This document shows, one piece after another, positions 56,022 through 64,000 of a stretch of 64,000 nucleotides of DNA. Origin of the DNA: Henriciella litoralis (GTDB taxonomy: Bacteria > Pseudomonadota > Alphaproteobacteria > Caulobacterales > Hyphomonadaceae). The DNA is taken from NCBI RefSeq assembly GCF_002088935.1, contig NZ_NCSS01000006.1, positions 1,892,407 through 1,956,406 on the forward strand. The letters are read 5' to 3'. The notes beneath the pieces were generated by a model. That model searched no databases. It saw nothing but the letters and a program-made list of their open reading frames with translations, and was not told the DNA's origin. The first letter of the stretch is position 1; each line of letters begins with the position of its first letter. The position numbers and the translations under genes are program-made.

Positions 56022-56594
56022 ATGGACTACAACGTCACCGTCAAATTGCATGAATCGCTGAAAGACGTCGAAGACAGGACTTGCCTCGTCCTCGACGATG
56101 ACGGCCCGTTTCTGCAAAGACTTGCCCGCGCGCTGACCCAGCGCGGCTTTCTGGTGTCGGCCGTATCGTCTGCAGCTGAGGCGAAAGACATTGCCCGCCT
56201 CAACCCGCCAGCCTTCGCCGTTCTGGACCTTCGCCTCGAAGACGGCTCGGGCCTCGACGTGGTTGAGCTGCTCCACACATTCCGGCCCGAAGCACGCGCT
56301 GTGATCCTCACCGGCTACGGCGCCATCGCGACCGCCGTTGCTGCCGTAAAAGCCGGCGCCGTCGACTATCTTGCCAAGCCTGCCGAGGTCGAGGACATCA
56401 TCCGCGCCCTCGTCAATAAGGGCGACGCCCTGCCTGAACCGCCGGAAAACCCGATGTCGGCAGATCGCGTCCGCTGGGAACATATCCAGCGCGTCTACGA
56501 GCTCTGCAATCACAACGTCTCGGAAACCGCCCGCCGCCTCAACATGCACCGCCGCACCCTGCAGCGCATCCTGGCAAAACGCGCACCGCGTTAG
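56022..56594 (+). CDS. regA: RegA/PrrA/ActR response regulator
   Basis: 190 aa. Receiver with DDD at 25-27, phospho-acceptor Asp69 (FAVLDLRLEDG), a Thr (ILTGYGAIA) and Lys (AKPAEVED). C-terminal Fis-type helix-turn-helix WEHIQRVYELCNHNVSETAR and RLNMHRRTLQRILAK, the hallmark of RegA and nearly invariant in the family. Global regulator of respiration, nitrogen and carbon fixation in relatives. ATG 56022 is preferred over TTG 56016. Partner of regB. Confidence 0.94.
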   Translation: MDYNVTVKLHESLKDVEDRTCLVLDDDGPFLQRLARALTQRGFLVSAVSSAAEAKDIARLNPPAFAVLDLRLEDGSGLDVVELLHTFRPEARAVILTGYGAIATAVAAVKAGAVDYLAKPAEVEDIIRALVNKGDALPEPPENPMSADRVRWEHIQRVYELCNHNVSETARRLNMHRRTLQRILAKRAPR

Positions 56595-56604
56595 GGCTCT
56601 CTCC

Positions 56605-56759
56605 AGAAGCTCGTCCTTCGACTTCGCTCAGGATGAGCTTCTGTTCCTCAACTGTTGGAAACAAAAACAAGGCAATCGCCTTGGCGGTGTACTTGTGACA
56701 GCACCTCATGCCCCAAGCCCCGATGAAGCGCTCATCCTGAGCGAAGTCGAAGGACGAGC
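56605..56759. repeat. REP-like 30-bp inverted repeat pair after regA
   Basis: The segment 56609-56638 (GCTCGTCCTTCGACTTCGCT start) recurs as a perfect reverse complement at 56730-56759, 91 bp apart. Each arm also folds alone: AGAAGCTCGTCC (56605-56616) pairs with GGATGAGCTTCT (56631-56642). Similar CTTCGACTTCGCTCAGG elements are dispersed in many alphaproteobacterial genomes. May protect the regA mRNA 3' end and terminate convergent nth and regA transcripts. Confidence 0.75.
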
Positions 56760-56788
56760 GCGGGCGCATTGACCGCAACTTTCTCCAC

Positions 56789-57508
56789 TCACCCCCTCGG
56801 CCCAAGATCCGATTCCTTGCGCCCCGGGTCCGGGGTCTTGTCCTTGAACTTGCAGATGTCGCTGATCGAGCACGTCCAGCATTTCGGCTTGCGCGCCACA
56901 CACGTGTAGCGCCCGTGCAGGATCAGCCAGTGATGCGCGCCTTTCTTGAACTCGGGCGGCGTCACCCGCTCCAGCTGGTCTTCAACCTCATCGGGCGTCT
57001 TGCCCGGCGCAAGGCCTGTGCGGTTCGACACGCGGAAGATATGCGTATCGACGGCAATCGTCTCATGGCCGAACGCTTCGTTCAGCACGACATTCGCCGT
57101 CTTGCGCCCAACCCCCGGTAGCTGCGTCAGCTCATCGCGCGTTTGCGGCACCTCGCCATCAAACTCATCAATCAAGAGCTGCGACAGCGCGATCACATTC
57201 TTCGCCTTGTTGCGCCAGAGGCCGATCGTCTTGATATGATCGGCAACGCCTTCTTCGCCGAGCTCCAGCATCTTGGCTGGCGTATCGGCGATCTCGAACA
57301 GTTTCTTCGTCGCCTTGTTCACCCCGACATCCGTGGCCTGCGCCGACAGCGCCACCGCGACGACCAGCGTGTAGGGGTTATGATAATTGAGCTCCGTCTC
57401 CGGGGCGGGCCTGTCTTCAGCGAGAGCGGCGTAAAGTTCAGCCGTCTTTTCAGGCCCGAGCGTCGGGGACCGGCGTTTGCGCTTCGCTCTTGTGGGAGAT
57501 TTTGCCAT
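56789..57508 (-). CDS. nth: Endonuclease III
   Basis: 239 aa. HhH-GPD DNA glycosylase/AP lyase: catalytic Lys136 in PGVGRKTANVV and Asp154 in IAVDTHIFRV. The [4Fe-4S] site is C-x6-C-x2-C-x5-C in CVARKPKCWTCSISDIC. Removes oxidised pyrimidines in base excision repair. N-terminal basic extension and C-terminal Lys/Asp-rich tail are slightly longer than E. coli Nth. Divergent from the DUF2244 gene. Confidence 0.96.
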   Translation of the reverse strand: MAKSPTRAKRKRRSPTLGPEKTAELYAALAEDRPAPETELNYHNPYTLVVAVALSAQATDVGVNKATKKLFEIADTPAKMLELGEEGVADHIKTIGLWRNKAKNVIALSQLLIDEFDGEVPQTRDELTQLPGVGRKTANVVLNEAFGHETIAVDTHIFRVSNRTGLAPGKTPDEVEDQLERVTPPEFKKGAHHWLILHGRYTCVARKPKCWTCSISDICKFKDKTPDPGRKESDLGPRG

Positions 57509-57588
57509 AGGCAGAGGGTTTAAATGCCGCAGCTACCTGATCAAGCTGTAACTTGCCGCAGCGTCTCACAAGCCTAATCTTGTCTCCC

Positions 57589-58074
57589 ATGCAGACAGGT
57601 GCCTCGACCGTATATTTCGACGCGACCCTGACGCCTAATACGGCGCTCAGCCCGAAAGCGTTTCTCGTCGTGATGAGTCTCGTCGGGGCGATGAGCTTTG
57701 TCGGCGGCATGATGTTCCTGTCGATCGGCGCCTTTCCGGTCTTCGGCTGGTTTGGCCTCGATGCCCTGGCCATCTGGTTCGCCTTCCGCATGAACTTCCG
57801 GAACCTGAAAGAACAGACCCAGGTCCATGTGACAGCAGAGAATATCCGCCTGACGCATGGCCGGCCCGGCAGTGAACCGCGCGAAGCAACGCTGCCGACA
57901 GCGTTCACCCGTATCAGTCTCGATTACCCGGACCGCAAGCCAAGTGAGCTAAGGCTCGCACATGGCCAGACCGCCTATGTGATCGGCCGTTTCCTCACCC
58001 CGCGAGAGCGAAAATCGCTTTTTCGCGCGCTGGAAACAGCCGTCGCCAACGCCCGCGCGGAACGTTACGCATAA
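57589..58074 (+). CDS. DUF2244 integral membrane protein
   Basis: 161 aa from ATG 57589. Two transmembrane helices near residues 22-64 (FLVVMSLVGAMSFVGGMMFL, VFGWFGLDALAIWFAF). A cytoplasmic domain with RFLTPRERKSLFRALETAV at the C-terminus matches DUF2244. Function unknown; the family is common next to cytochrome oxidase or nth genes in alphaproteobacteria. Followed by a short terminator. Confidence 0.85.
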   Translation: MQTGASTVYFDATLTPNTALSPKAFLVVMSLVGAMSFVGGMMFLSIGAFPVFGWFGLDALAIWFAFRMNFRNLKEQTQVHVTAENIRLTHGRPGSEPREATLPTAFTRISLDYPDRKPSELRLAHGQTAYVIGRFLTPRERKSLFRALETAVANARAERYA

Positions 58075-58077
58075 AAA

Positions 58078-58100
58078 ATGACGCAGGCGTCATAGTTTTT
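58078..58100 (+). terminator. Short terminator after the DUF2244 gene
   Basis: ATGACG-CAGG-CGTCAT (58078-58093) followed by AGTTTTT. The stem is short (6 bp) but the position, 4 bp after the stop, fits. Confidence 0.55.
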
Positions 58101-58173
58101 CAACGAAGACTGTGTTAGCATCCAGAAAGACAGTCAAAACTCACCGGAAAACCGGGAGACCAAGGAGGTATAA

Positions 58174-59505
58174 ATGGCAGACACAGCAACCAAGATTTTC
58201 CACAATCTCGAACGCCCGGTCACGACCGTGCGTGACAAGCTCATGGAATTCCACCTCGACCGCGACGCCCCGATCCCGTCGCCATCAGAAGTCGATATGG
58301 ACACCTTCGACGTACTCGACCCTGAGCTGTGGCGCCGCAATGCCTTCTGGGACTTCTTCGAGTGGATGCGCGACAATGATCCGCTCCACTACACACCCGA
58401 CAGCTTCTCAGGTCCGTACTGGTCGATCACGCGACACGAAGATGTGATGAAGGTCGATATCGACCATAAGCGCTTCTCCTCCAGCTGGGAATATGGCGGC
58501 ATTACCCTCGGCGAACCCTTCGATGATTTCGAACTGCCAATGTTCATCGCCATGGACGAACCGCGCCACTCAGAACAGCGCAAGACCGTCCAGCCAGCCG
58601 TTGCCCCGAACATGTTGAAAGAGTTCGAACCCCTTATCCGTTCGCGGACCCAGGGCCTGCTCGACAGCCTGCCGGTCGGCGAGCCGTTTGACTGGGTCGA
58701 CACCGTTTCGATCGAGCTGACCACGATGATGCTGGCCACCCTGTTCGACTTCCCGTTCGAGGATCGCCGCAAGCTGACCCGCTGGTCAGACATCGCTGTG
58801 AACCCGTACAATCCGGACATCTGCCCTGGCGGCGTCGACCAGTGGAAGCAGGAGCTGATGGAGTGCCTGACGACCTTCATGGGTCTCTATCAGGAGCGTC
58901 AGGCCCAACCGCTCAAAAATGATCTGATCAGCCTGCTCGCGCATGGCGAGAAGACCAAGAACATGACGCCGATGGAACTGCTCGGCAACGTCATCCTTCT
59001 CATTGTTGGTGGCAATGACACGACCCGCAACTCGATGACGGCGTCGGTCTACGGCCTCAACAAATTTCCCGAAGAATATGACAAGCTGAAAGCTGATCCG
59101 TCGATCATTCCGAATATGGTCTCCGAGGTCATCCGCTGGCAGACACCTCTCGCCTATATGCGCCGTACCGCGCTTGAAGACGTCGAGATGCACGGCAAGA
59201 CCATCAAAAAAGGCGACCAGGTCGCCATGTGGTATGTCTCTGGCAACCGAGACGAGCGCTTCTGGAAGCAAGATCCTGAGCGTCTCATCATCGACCGCGA
59301 TCAGGCTCGCAATCACATTTCATTCGGCTTCGGCATTCACCGCTGCGTCGGCAACCGCCTGGCAGAACTTCAGCTGCGCATCCTCTGGGAAGAGATCATG
59401 GAGCGGTTTGAGCACATTGAAGTGCTCGAAGAGCCCCTGCGTACGCCGCACTCCTTCGTGAAGGGCTACACCTGGATGCCAGTGATCTGTCATCCTAAGA
59501 AGTAA
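58174..59505 (+). CDS. Cytochrome P450, CYP153-like alkane/fatty-acid ω-hydroxylase
   Basis: 443 aa, AGGAGG 6 nt before ATG. The heme-thiolate loop FGFGIHRCVGNRLAEL has Cys391. The oxygen-activation motif is GGNDTTRNS, and ExxR is EVIRW. Sequences such as SGPYWSITRHEDVMKV, FIAMDEPRHSEQR and PLAYMRRTALEDVEM match the CYP153 family from memory. CYP153 enzymes hydroxylate alkanes and fatty acids at the terminal carbon. No ferredoxin or ferredoxin reductase gene is adjacent, so it depends on partners elsewhere. Own terminator follows. Confidence 0.87.
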   Translation: MADTATKIFHNLERPVTTVRDKLMEFHLDRDAPIPSPSEVDMDTFDVLDPELWRRNAFWDFFEWMRDNDPLHYTPDSFSGPYWSITRHEDVMKVDIDHKRFSSSWEYGGITLGEPFDDFELPMFIAMDEPRHSEQRKTVQPAVAPNMLKEFEPLIRSRTQGLLDSLPVGEPFDWVDTVSIELTTMMLATLFDFPFEDRRKLTRWSDIAVNPYNPDICPGGVDQWKQELMECLTTFMGLYQERQAQPLKNDLISLLAHGEKTKNMTPMELLGNVILLIVGGNDTTRNSMTASVYGLNKFPEEYDKLKADPSIIPNMVSEVIRWQTPLAYMRRTALEDVEMHGKTIKKGDQVAMWYVSGNRDERFWKQDPERLIIDRDQARNHISFGFGIHRCVGNRLAELQLRILWEEIMERFEHIEVLEEPLRTPHSFVKGYTWMPVICHPKK

Positions 59506-59531
59506 GCGGACTGTCAGACGTCAAAAAATTT

Positions 59532-59564
59532 GCCGCCGGTGCTCTGAAGCCCGGCGGCTTTTTT
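59532..59564 (+). terminator. Intrinsic terminator after the P450 gene
   Basis: GCCGCCGG (59532-59539) pairs with CCGGCGGC (59551-59558), followed by six T's (59559-59564), 27 bp after the P450 stop. Confidence 0.88.
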
Positions 59565-59594
59565 ATGGTTTGAGATACAATTTGCGCCGAGTGG

Positions 59595-60365
59595 CTAGTC
59601 GTCAAACTCGTCGATAATACCGCTGAGGCGAGAGCGCCCGCCATCCATGGTCAGGGTCTCGCCCGTAATGATCGCTGAGGATGGCAAAGAGAGATAAAGC
59701 GCGGCTTCGGCAATTTCGTCGGCGAGGCTCGCACGACCGAGCGGGGTACGCTTTTTCAGCCACGGCTCTTCATTCTCAGCGCGCGGGCGCAGCGCACAAA
59801 TGGCATTCGAGCGGATGCTCTTTGGCGCCAGATCAACCGCGGCCGCGCGCATCACACCCAGAATGGCATGCTGAACGACCGCATCGGCAAAATCGCCTTC
59901 ATTGATCTGGTGTGCCGATAGCGAAAGAACGAAAGTCACCGTTCCCAATTGCCGTCGGCGCCCCATTGTATCGCCGGCCTCTTCAACGCGCCGGGCGACA
60001 TATTTTTCAAAGAGTTGAAGCGTGAGAATGGCGCCGCGCACGGATTTCACATGCAGCTTTTCAAACTCTCCAAGGTCGAGCTCCGCCAGCGCCGTCTTGG
60101 GCGGCAGGGGCGGCACGGACACAATATGATCGACATGGCCATAGGCCTCGATCGCGGCTGCGAGGCAATTCTTCAGGCCGATACGGGTGTGCAGGTCTTC
60201 CTGCTGCACCAGTGCCTTGTCTCGTAAATTGTCGGAGAACTTCTCAACGCGCTTGGCCTGCGAGTCACAGGCAATGACGGCGTGGCCAGCGTCTGCAAAA
60301 CGCCGGGCGACGGCTTCGCCAGTAAGCTGGCCGAGGCCAAGGATGAGTGTAACGGGTTTGTCCAT
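59595..60365 (-). CDS. SDR-fold protein lacking catalytic Tyr and Lys
   Basis: 256 aa Rossmann protein. The cofactor motif GLGQLTGEAVARRF and the C-terminal ITGETLTMDGG of SDRs are present. But NNAG is replaced by VSVPPLPPK, and the region of Tyr-x3-Lys (residues ~159-169) reads FADAVVQHAIL with neither Tyr nor Lys; Ser148/Ser150 remain. It may be an inactive SDR with a binding or structural role, or use other residues. Located between the P450 terminator and a YdcH-like gene. Confidence 0.8.
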   Translation of the reverse strand: MDKPVTLILGLGQLTGEAVARRFADAGHAVIACDSQAKRVEKFSDNLRDKALVQQEDLHTRIGLKNCLAAAIEAYGHVDHIVSVPPLPPKTALAELDLGEFEKLHVKSVRGAILTLQLFEKYVARRVEEAGDTMGRRRQLGTVTFVLSLSAHQINEGDFADAVVQHAILGVMRAAAVDLAPKSIRSNAICALRPRAENEEPWLKKRTPLGRASLADEIAEAALYLSLPSSAIITGETLTMDGGRSRLSGIIDEFDD

Positions 60366-60425
60366 GATGGCTCCTGATCCGCCGGACGGACGGCCCGACA
60401 GATCAGGTAACGCCGGAGGAGTGGT

Positions 60426-60593
60426 CTAGTTCGGTTTCAGGTTGACCAGTTCCTCTTTAATTTTCAGTTTCTTGCGCTTGAGATCATACAAACGGACCTC
60501 ATCAGCTGCCGGGCGTTTCTGTTCCTCGGAAATCTCCTGATCCAGACGTTGGTGGCGGTTTGAGAGTTCCTCGATACGTCCTTGAAGTGACAT
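60426..60593 (-). CDS. YdcH/DUF465-like small helical protein
   Basis: 55 aa, starting MSLQGRIEELSNRHQRLDQE and ending LVNLKPN. AAGGAG precedes ATG 60593 by about 10 nt. Entirely helical and rich in Lys/Glu with the DUF465 pattern (RLYDLKRKKLKIKEEL). Function unknown; family members are common and often stress- or growth-phase-regulated. Confidence 0.8.
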   Translation of the reverse strand: MSLQGRIEELSNRHQRLDQEISEEQKRPAADEVRLYDLKRKKLKIKEELVNLKPN

Positions 60594-60709
60594 TGTATCA
60601 TGCTCCTTTCTTGCTGATGAAAAACTGTGTCTTTCAGGGCACAGTTAAGCACAGCGATTTGGAGGGGTCACGCAGTTTCCAATGAAAATCCTGTCAGATT
60701 CTCAGAATC

Positions 60710-61411
60710 TCAGACCTTGCCCGTTTTACGGGCGGCCTTGGACCGATACATGGCCTCATCCGCCTGCGCGATGAGCAGTTCGCTGGACCGTTGGCCGCCC
60801 CACTGAACAATGCCACATGACGCGCCCATACCAGGGCGCCCGCTTTCATCCGCATGGCCCGACACCACATTCATTGCCTCAATCTCTTCGCGGATCCGGT
60901 CTGCCTTGATCTGGCAATCGGCAAGCTCTGCATGACTCAGGATCACCGCAAACTCGTCCCCACCCAGACGCCCGACAACATCACTCTGACGCACCTGCGC
61001 GCGGATGACATCGCAGACCCGCTTCAACATCTCATCCCCGCACGCATGACCGAACCGGTCATTGACCAGCTTGAAGTCATCAAGGTCGAGATAGATGAGG
61101 CACAGCGGCGTCTCATGGCGCCGGGCGAGCGCGATTTCACGCGACAGCTCCCGCTCAAAGGCCCGCCGGTTCAAGACCGGGCAAAGCACATCCCGGTCGG
61201 CCAGCGCCTCGGCAGCAACGAGATCGGCCTCAAGCCGGGTCACTTTGCCCCTCAGAAACAGCACTTCTTCCGCCAGCGCCCGGAACGCGGCGGACACATT
61301 CAGCTCAAGCTCGCGCGGCTCAATATCGATGGCCCGCAACAGCTGGTCACTGTCGGACAGAGGCGGCTCGGGCGCGTAATGTGCATTTGAGTCTTTGTGT
61401 GCTTCGCTCAT
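60710..61411 (-). CDS. GGDEF diguanylate cyclase
   Basis: 233 aa from ATG 61411. Residues ~1-70 are a helical region without a recognised sensor domain. The GGDEF domain has LYLDLDDFKLVNDRFGHACGD, GRLGGDEFAVIL and an RxxD I-site (RQSD) five residues upstream, so product inhibition is likely. Cytoplasmic with no membrane helix. Makes c-di-GMP; possibly controls polarity or motility. Divergent from purE (105 bp). Confidence 0.93.
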   Translation of the reverse strand: MSEAHKDSNAHYAPEPPLSDSDQLLRAIDIEPRELELNVSAAFRALAEEVLFLRGKVTRLEADLVAAEALADRDVLCPVLNRRAFERELSREIALARRHETPLCLIYLDLDDFKLVNDRFGHACGDEMLKRVCDVIRAQVRQSDVVGRLGGDEFAVILSHAELADCQIKADRIREEIEAMNVVSGHADESGRPGMGASCGIVQWGGQRSSELLIAQADEAMYRSKAARKTGKV

Positions 61412-61516
61412 TCTCTCTCTATAGGCCAATCTCCTTGATCCATCTACATGACTCACGGCTTGACGGCGAACCCGCCCTGCCTATGTTGTGCCGCTTCCTG
61501 ATAAGGGGGCTTGCCG

Positions 61517-62008
61517 ATGAGCGACCCAAAACCCGTTGTTGGTGTGATCATGGGCAGCCAGTCCGACTGGCCGGTCATGAAGCTTGCCTGCGAGATGCTC
61601 GAACAGCTCGGCGTCGCGCATGAAGCACGCATCGTCTCAGCCCACCGCACCCCTGACCGCCTGACCGATTATGCCAAGACCGCCAAGTCTCGCGGCCTGA
61701 AGGTTATTATTGCTGGCGCGGGCGGCGCGGCGCACCTGCCTGGCATGACCGCTGCGATGACCCCGCTTCCCGTCCTCGGTGTGCCGGTTCAGTCGCGCGC
61801 GCTGAACGGTCAGGACAGCCTGCTCTCCATCGTCCAGATGCCGAAAGGCGTACCTGTCGGCACGCTCGCCATCGGCGAAGCTGGCGCGGTCAATGCCGGC
61901 ATCATGGCCGCCTCGATCATCGCGCTGAATGACCCATCGGTCGCAGACAAGCTCGATGCGTTCCGCTTCAGCCAGACAAGCAGCGTGGCCGAGGTCCCAG
62001 AAGGATGA
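61517..62008 (+). CDS. purE: N5-carboxyaminoimidazole ribonucleotide mutase
   Basis: 163 aa from ATG 61517 with AAGGGGG 8 nt upstream. Class I Pur[15 protein letters not shown] (~11-24), SAHRTPDRL (~43-52) and [11 protein letters not shown]. Converts N5-CAIR to CAIR in purine synthesis. Its stop overlaps the purK start (ATGA). Confidence 0.97.
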   Translation: MSDPKPVVGVIMGSQSDWPVMKLACEMLEQLGVAHEARIVSAHRTPDRLTDYAKTAKSRGLKVIIAGAGGAAHLPGMTAAMTPLPVLGVPVQSRALNGQDSLLSIVQMPKGVPVGTLAIGEAGAVNAGIMAASIIALNDPSVADKLDAFRFSQTSSVAEVPEG

Positions 62009-63087
62009 AACCCCTGCCACCCGGCGCGGTTATCGGCATTCTCGGCGGCGGTCAGCTTGGCCGTATGCTGGCAGGTGCAGCGGCGCGTCTTGGTTTTGAC
62101 GTCAATATTTTCTGCCCCGGGGAAAGCCCCCCGGCCGCCCGCGTGTGCGCCCGTCACTTCGACGCTGACTATGACGACAAGGCCGCTCTGAAAGCCTTTG
62201 CAGAAGCCTGCGACGTCATCACCTATGAGTTCGAGAACATCCCCGTCGCATCGGTCGCCCACCTTGTCAGCCTTGGCGCAGAGGTCCGCCCCGGCGCAAA
62301 ATCGCTAGACGTCTCGCAGGACAGGCTTGCGGAGAAACAGTTCTTAAACGCCATCGGCATTGAGACAGGCCGGTTCGAACCGGTCGCCAGCATCGCTGAG
62401 CTTGAAAACGCCCTCAAAGCACTCGGCGGAGAAGGCCTCTTGAAGACGCGCCGCGAAGGCTATGACGGCAAGGGTCAGGCGCGCGTCAAAACCGGCGATG
62501 ATCTTGCCGCCGCGTTCGCCGCGATTGGCGAGGTGCCTGCGATCCTCGAAGCCCTCGTCCCGTTTGAACGAGAGATTTCCGTCGTGATCGCCCGCGGCGC
62601 CGACGGTAAGACCACCGCCTTCGACCCCAGCATGAACGACCATAGTGGCGGCATCCTGAAACGCTCGACCGCACCCTGCGGCCTCAGCGAAGACGTCATC
62701 GCTAACGCCCGAAAGCTTGCTGAAAAGCTCGCAGCGGAAACCGGCCATATCGGCGTTCTCGCGCTTGAACTCTTCGTCCTGAAAGACGGCACGCTGCTCG
62801 CCAATGAAATGGCGCCGCGCGTCCACAATTCAGGCCACTGGACGCCCGAAGCCTGCGCCACCGGCCAGTTCGAACAGCATATCCGCGCCGTCGCCGGCTG
62901 GCCGCTCGGTCCCGTAACCCGCCATTTCAATGTCGAGATGGAAAACCTGCTCGGCGAAGAAGCCCTCGCCCCGCCAGAGAGCTATCCCGTAGGCACAATC
63001 CTTACCCTCTATGGCAAGCGCGAGGCGAAGGCCGGTCGCAAGATGGGCCATGTGGTCCGGAGGACCGGGCCTGCTGGACAGACCTGA
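62005..63087 (+). CDS. purK: 5-(carboxyamino)imidazole ribonucleotide synthase
   Basis: 360 aa ATP-grasp enzyme. [13 protein letters not shown] at the N-terminus, [11 protein letters not shown] for the grasp loop, and [14 protein letters not shown] at the C-terminal metal/ATP site. Produces N5-CAIR for PurE. Translationally coupled to purE by the 4-bp overlap. Confidence 0.97.
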   Translation: MKPLPPGAVIGILGGGQLGRMLAGAAARLGFDVNIFCPGESPPAARVCARHFDADYDDKAALKAFAEACDVITYEFENIPVASVAHLVSLGAEVRPGAKSLDVSQDRLAEKQFLNAIGIETGRFEPVASIAELENALKALGGEGLLKTRREGYDGKGQARVKTGDDLAAAFAAIGEVPAILEALVPFEREISVVIARGADGKTTAFDPSMNDHSGGILKRSTAPCGLSEDVIANARKLAEKLAAETGHIGVLALELFVLKDGTLLANEMAPRVHNSGHWTPEACATGQFEQHIRAVAGWPLGPVTRHFNVEMENLLGEEALAPPESYPVGTILTLYGKREAKAGRKMGHVVRRTGPAGQT

Positions 63088-63202
63088 TCGCGCGCGTCTC
63101 CCCGAGGTCTTGAACTTGCGCTCATAATTCACGGCAAGATGCACGATCACGACGGGGAGCAAGTGACCGCCAAGACCGCAAACCAATCGGCCTTCACGTC
63201 CG

Positions 63203-63838
63203 CTAATCGGTCTCCCCGCGCCCTCTGAGCCGGTCCAGCAGGTCCAGCCCGGGCTTGGCAAACTTTGAGCCCCACTGGCCAAACTTCATCGCGCCCTGCA
63301 GCCGCTTCTCGATAAACGCGTCGAGGTCCTCTTCGGAGGGCTCATCCTGCCAATAGAGCACGATCTGCGGCAGCACCGCCGAAAGCAGCGCCCGCTTGGT
63401 TTCGCGGTTATAGTCTTCTGCGGTGTCGCCTGCTGCGAGCCAGATCGCGTCCGCCGTCTTCCACGTCCGCTTGGCGGCAGCAGGCGCGTTCCACGGTGCA
63501 AAGCCGCGCACTGCTGCACGTTTCACAGCCTCACGATGAGGCGCCAGCACGCTTAGCCAGGCCTTAATGCCCGCAGCGACCTTTTCATGCGTGCGTAACG
63601 CCGACAAATCCTGCGCCTCAAGCGCGGCCAGCATGTCTTCTTCGGCCCTGTCGAAAAACCGTTCGATTAAATCCGGCACGCCATTTGGGGCGGCGAGTGC
63701 TTTTTCATCGGAACCAAGTCCCGCTTCACGCGCTGATAGGGTAACGGCTTCATCCGTCCATCCCATATCTTCGATGTGTGGCATGAGCGCATCAAGCCAC
63801 TCATCCTGCAGTCGTATTGACGCTCTTCTTGCTGTCAT
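63203..63838 (-). CDS. COQ9-family ubiquinone-biosynthesis lipid-binding protein
   Basis: 211 aa. TetR-like fold without DNA-binding function: LMPHIEDMGWTDEAVTLSAREAGL at the N-terminus and a C-terminal COQ9 segment QIVLYWQDEPSEEDLDAFIE. Homologues bind isoprenoid lipids and present ubiquinone precursors to COQ7. Convergent with purK and divergent from rpsU. Confidence 0.9.
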   Translation of the reverse strand: MTARRASIRLQDEWLDALMPHIEDMGWTDEAVTLSAREAGLGSDEKALAAPNGVPDLIERFFDRAEEDMLAALEAQDLSALRTHEKVAAGIKAWLSVLAPHREAVKRAAVRGFAPWNAPAAAKRTWKTADAIWLAAGDTAEDYNRETKRALLSAVLPQIVLYWQDEPSEEDLDAFIEKRLQGAMKFGQWGSKFAKPGLDLLDRLRGRGETD

Positions 63839-63950
63839 TGCTGGCTCCGGGTGTAGGCAAGCCTGAAATTTGGTGTTATAGGCGCGCCTTCACAAGTAAC
63901 AGACACGCCAGACTATCGCTCGGGCAGGCCCCGAGCAAACCAATGGAGAT

Positions 63951-64000
63951 TTGAACATCGTACAGATCGTCGTCCGCGACAACAATGTCGAACAAGCCCT
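63951..64000 (+). CDS. rpsU: Ribosomal protein S21, N-terminus (start uncertain, truncated by window)
   Basis: The frame reads TTG-AAC-ATC-GTA-CAG and gives NIVQIVVRDNNVEQA, the start of bacterial S21 (M-V-Q-I/V-x-V-R-D-N-N-V-x-Q-A-L). GGAG (63945-63948) lies only 2 nt before TTG 63951. The homologous Met position is ATC at 63957, which has an 8-nt spacing from GGAG. The start is therefore TTG or, less usually, ATC. The rest lies outside the window. Confidence 0.85.
   Translation, partial: MNIVQIVVRDNNVEQA

Noticed and set aside
60464..60652. 62-codon minus-strand frame near the YdcH-like gene
   Set aside because: Out of frame with the 60426-60593 gene, which has the ribosome site and the family pattern.

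Overview
The window is a stretch of high-GC chromosome from an alphaproteobacterium, most likely of the Caulobacterales, Hyphomonadaceae type (Hyphomonas/Henriciella-like). The placement rests on a PodJ-like polarity protein under a CtrA box, a CpdR-type receiver beside N-formylglutamate amidohydrolase, a RegB/RegA pair divergent from a SenC/SCO gene, the glnD-murJ-trpS and purE-purK blocks, COQ9 and a CYP153-type P450. Genus is inference. I see no prophage, insertion sequence, integrase or CRISPR array; gene density and base use look core-genome-like throughout.

Layout. 1-3001(-): N-terminal 1000 codons of a PodJ-like coiled-coil protein, truncated by the window edge. 3225-10532(+): a fatty-acid/acyl-CoA beta-oxidation cluster (MerR regulator, two acyl-CoA dehydrogenases, a small membrane protein, thiolase, FadB-type multifunctional enzyme), with LiuR-like operators and closed by a strong terminator. 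10.9-15.8 kb: TetR regulators, an OmpA-like lipoprotein, an SRAP/HMCES-like DNA-protein crosslink protein, an HSL-type esterase and an M23 lipoprotein. 15.8-23.2 kb: flavin monooxygenase, two overlapping hotdog thioesterases, an MFS permease, a GNAT-nitrilase fusion and RecQ. 23.3-31.8 kb: a secreted Sel1-like protein, a VWA lipoprotein translationally coupled to a coiled-coil polytopic membrane protein, an HDAC-family deacetylase, a MATE transporter, PyrD, DUF952, an S24-type regulator and a LysR regulator. 31.8-43.1 kb: a candidate sRNA, Dps, aspartate aminotransferase, UvrC-PgsA, Nudix, Ca2+/Na+ antiporter, pteridine-reductase-like SDR, threonine aldolase, a second TetR paralogue, and a TadE/TadG pair.

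43.5-52.6 kb: tRNA-Val(GAC), CpdR, N-formylglutamate amidohydrolase, a second candidate sRNA (minus strand), an XRE regulator, HisN, GlnD, MurJ, TrpS and a PCu(A)C-type copper chaperone. 52.6-57.5 kb: PHA depolymerase, SCO protein, RegB/RegA redox two-component system, a REP-like 30-bp inverted repeat and endonuclease III. 57.6-64 kb: DUF2244 protein, CYP153-like P450, an SDR lacking the catalytic Tyr/Lys, a YdcH-like small protein, a diguanylate cyclase, PurE/PurK, COQ9 and the start of rpsU.

Together the genes suggest an aerobic lipid- and possibly alkane-using bacterium that stores PHA and senses respiratory redox state. The most interesting non-coding signals are two candidate small RNAs on opposite strands (near 31.9 kb and 45.1 kb). 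They share a 13-nt anti-Shine-Dalgarno block and each ends in an intrinsic terminator.
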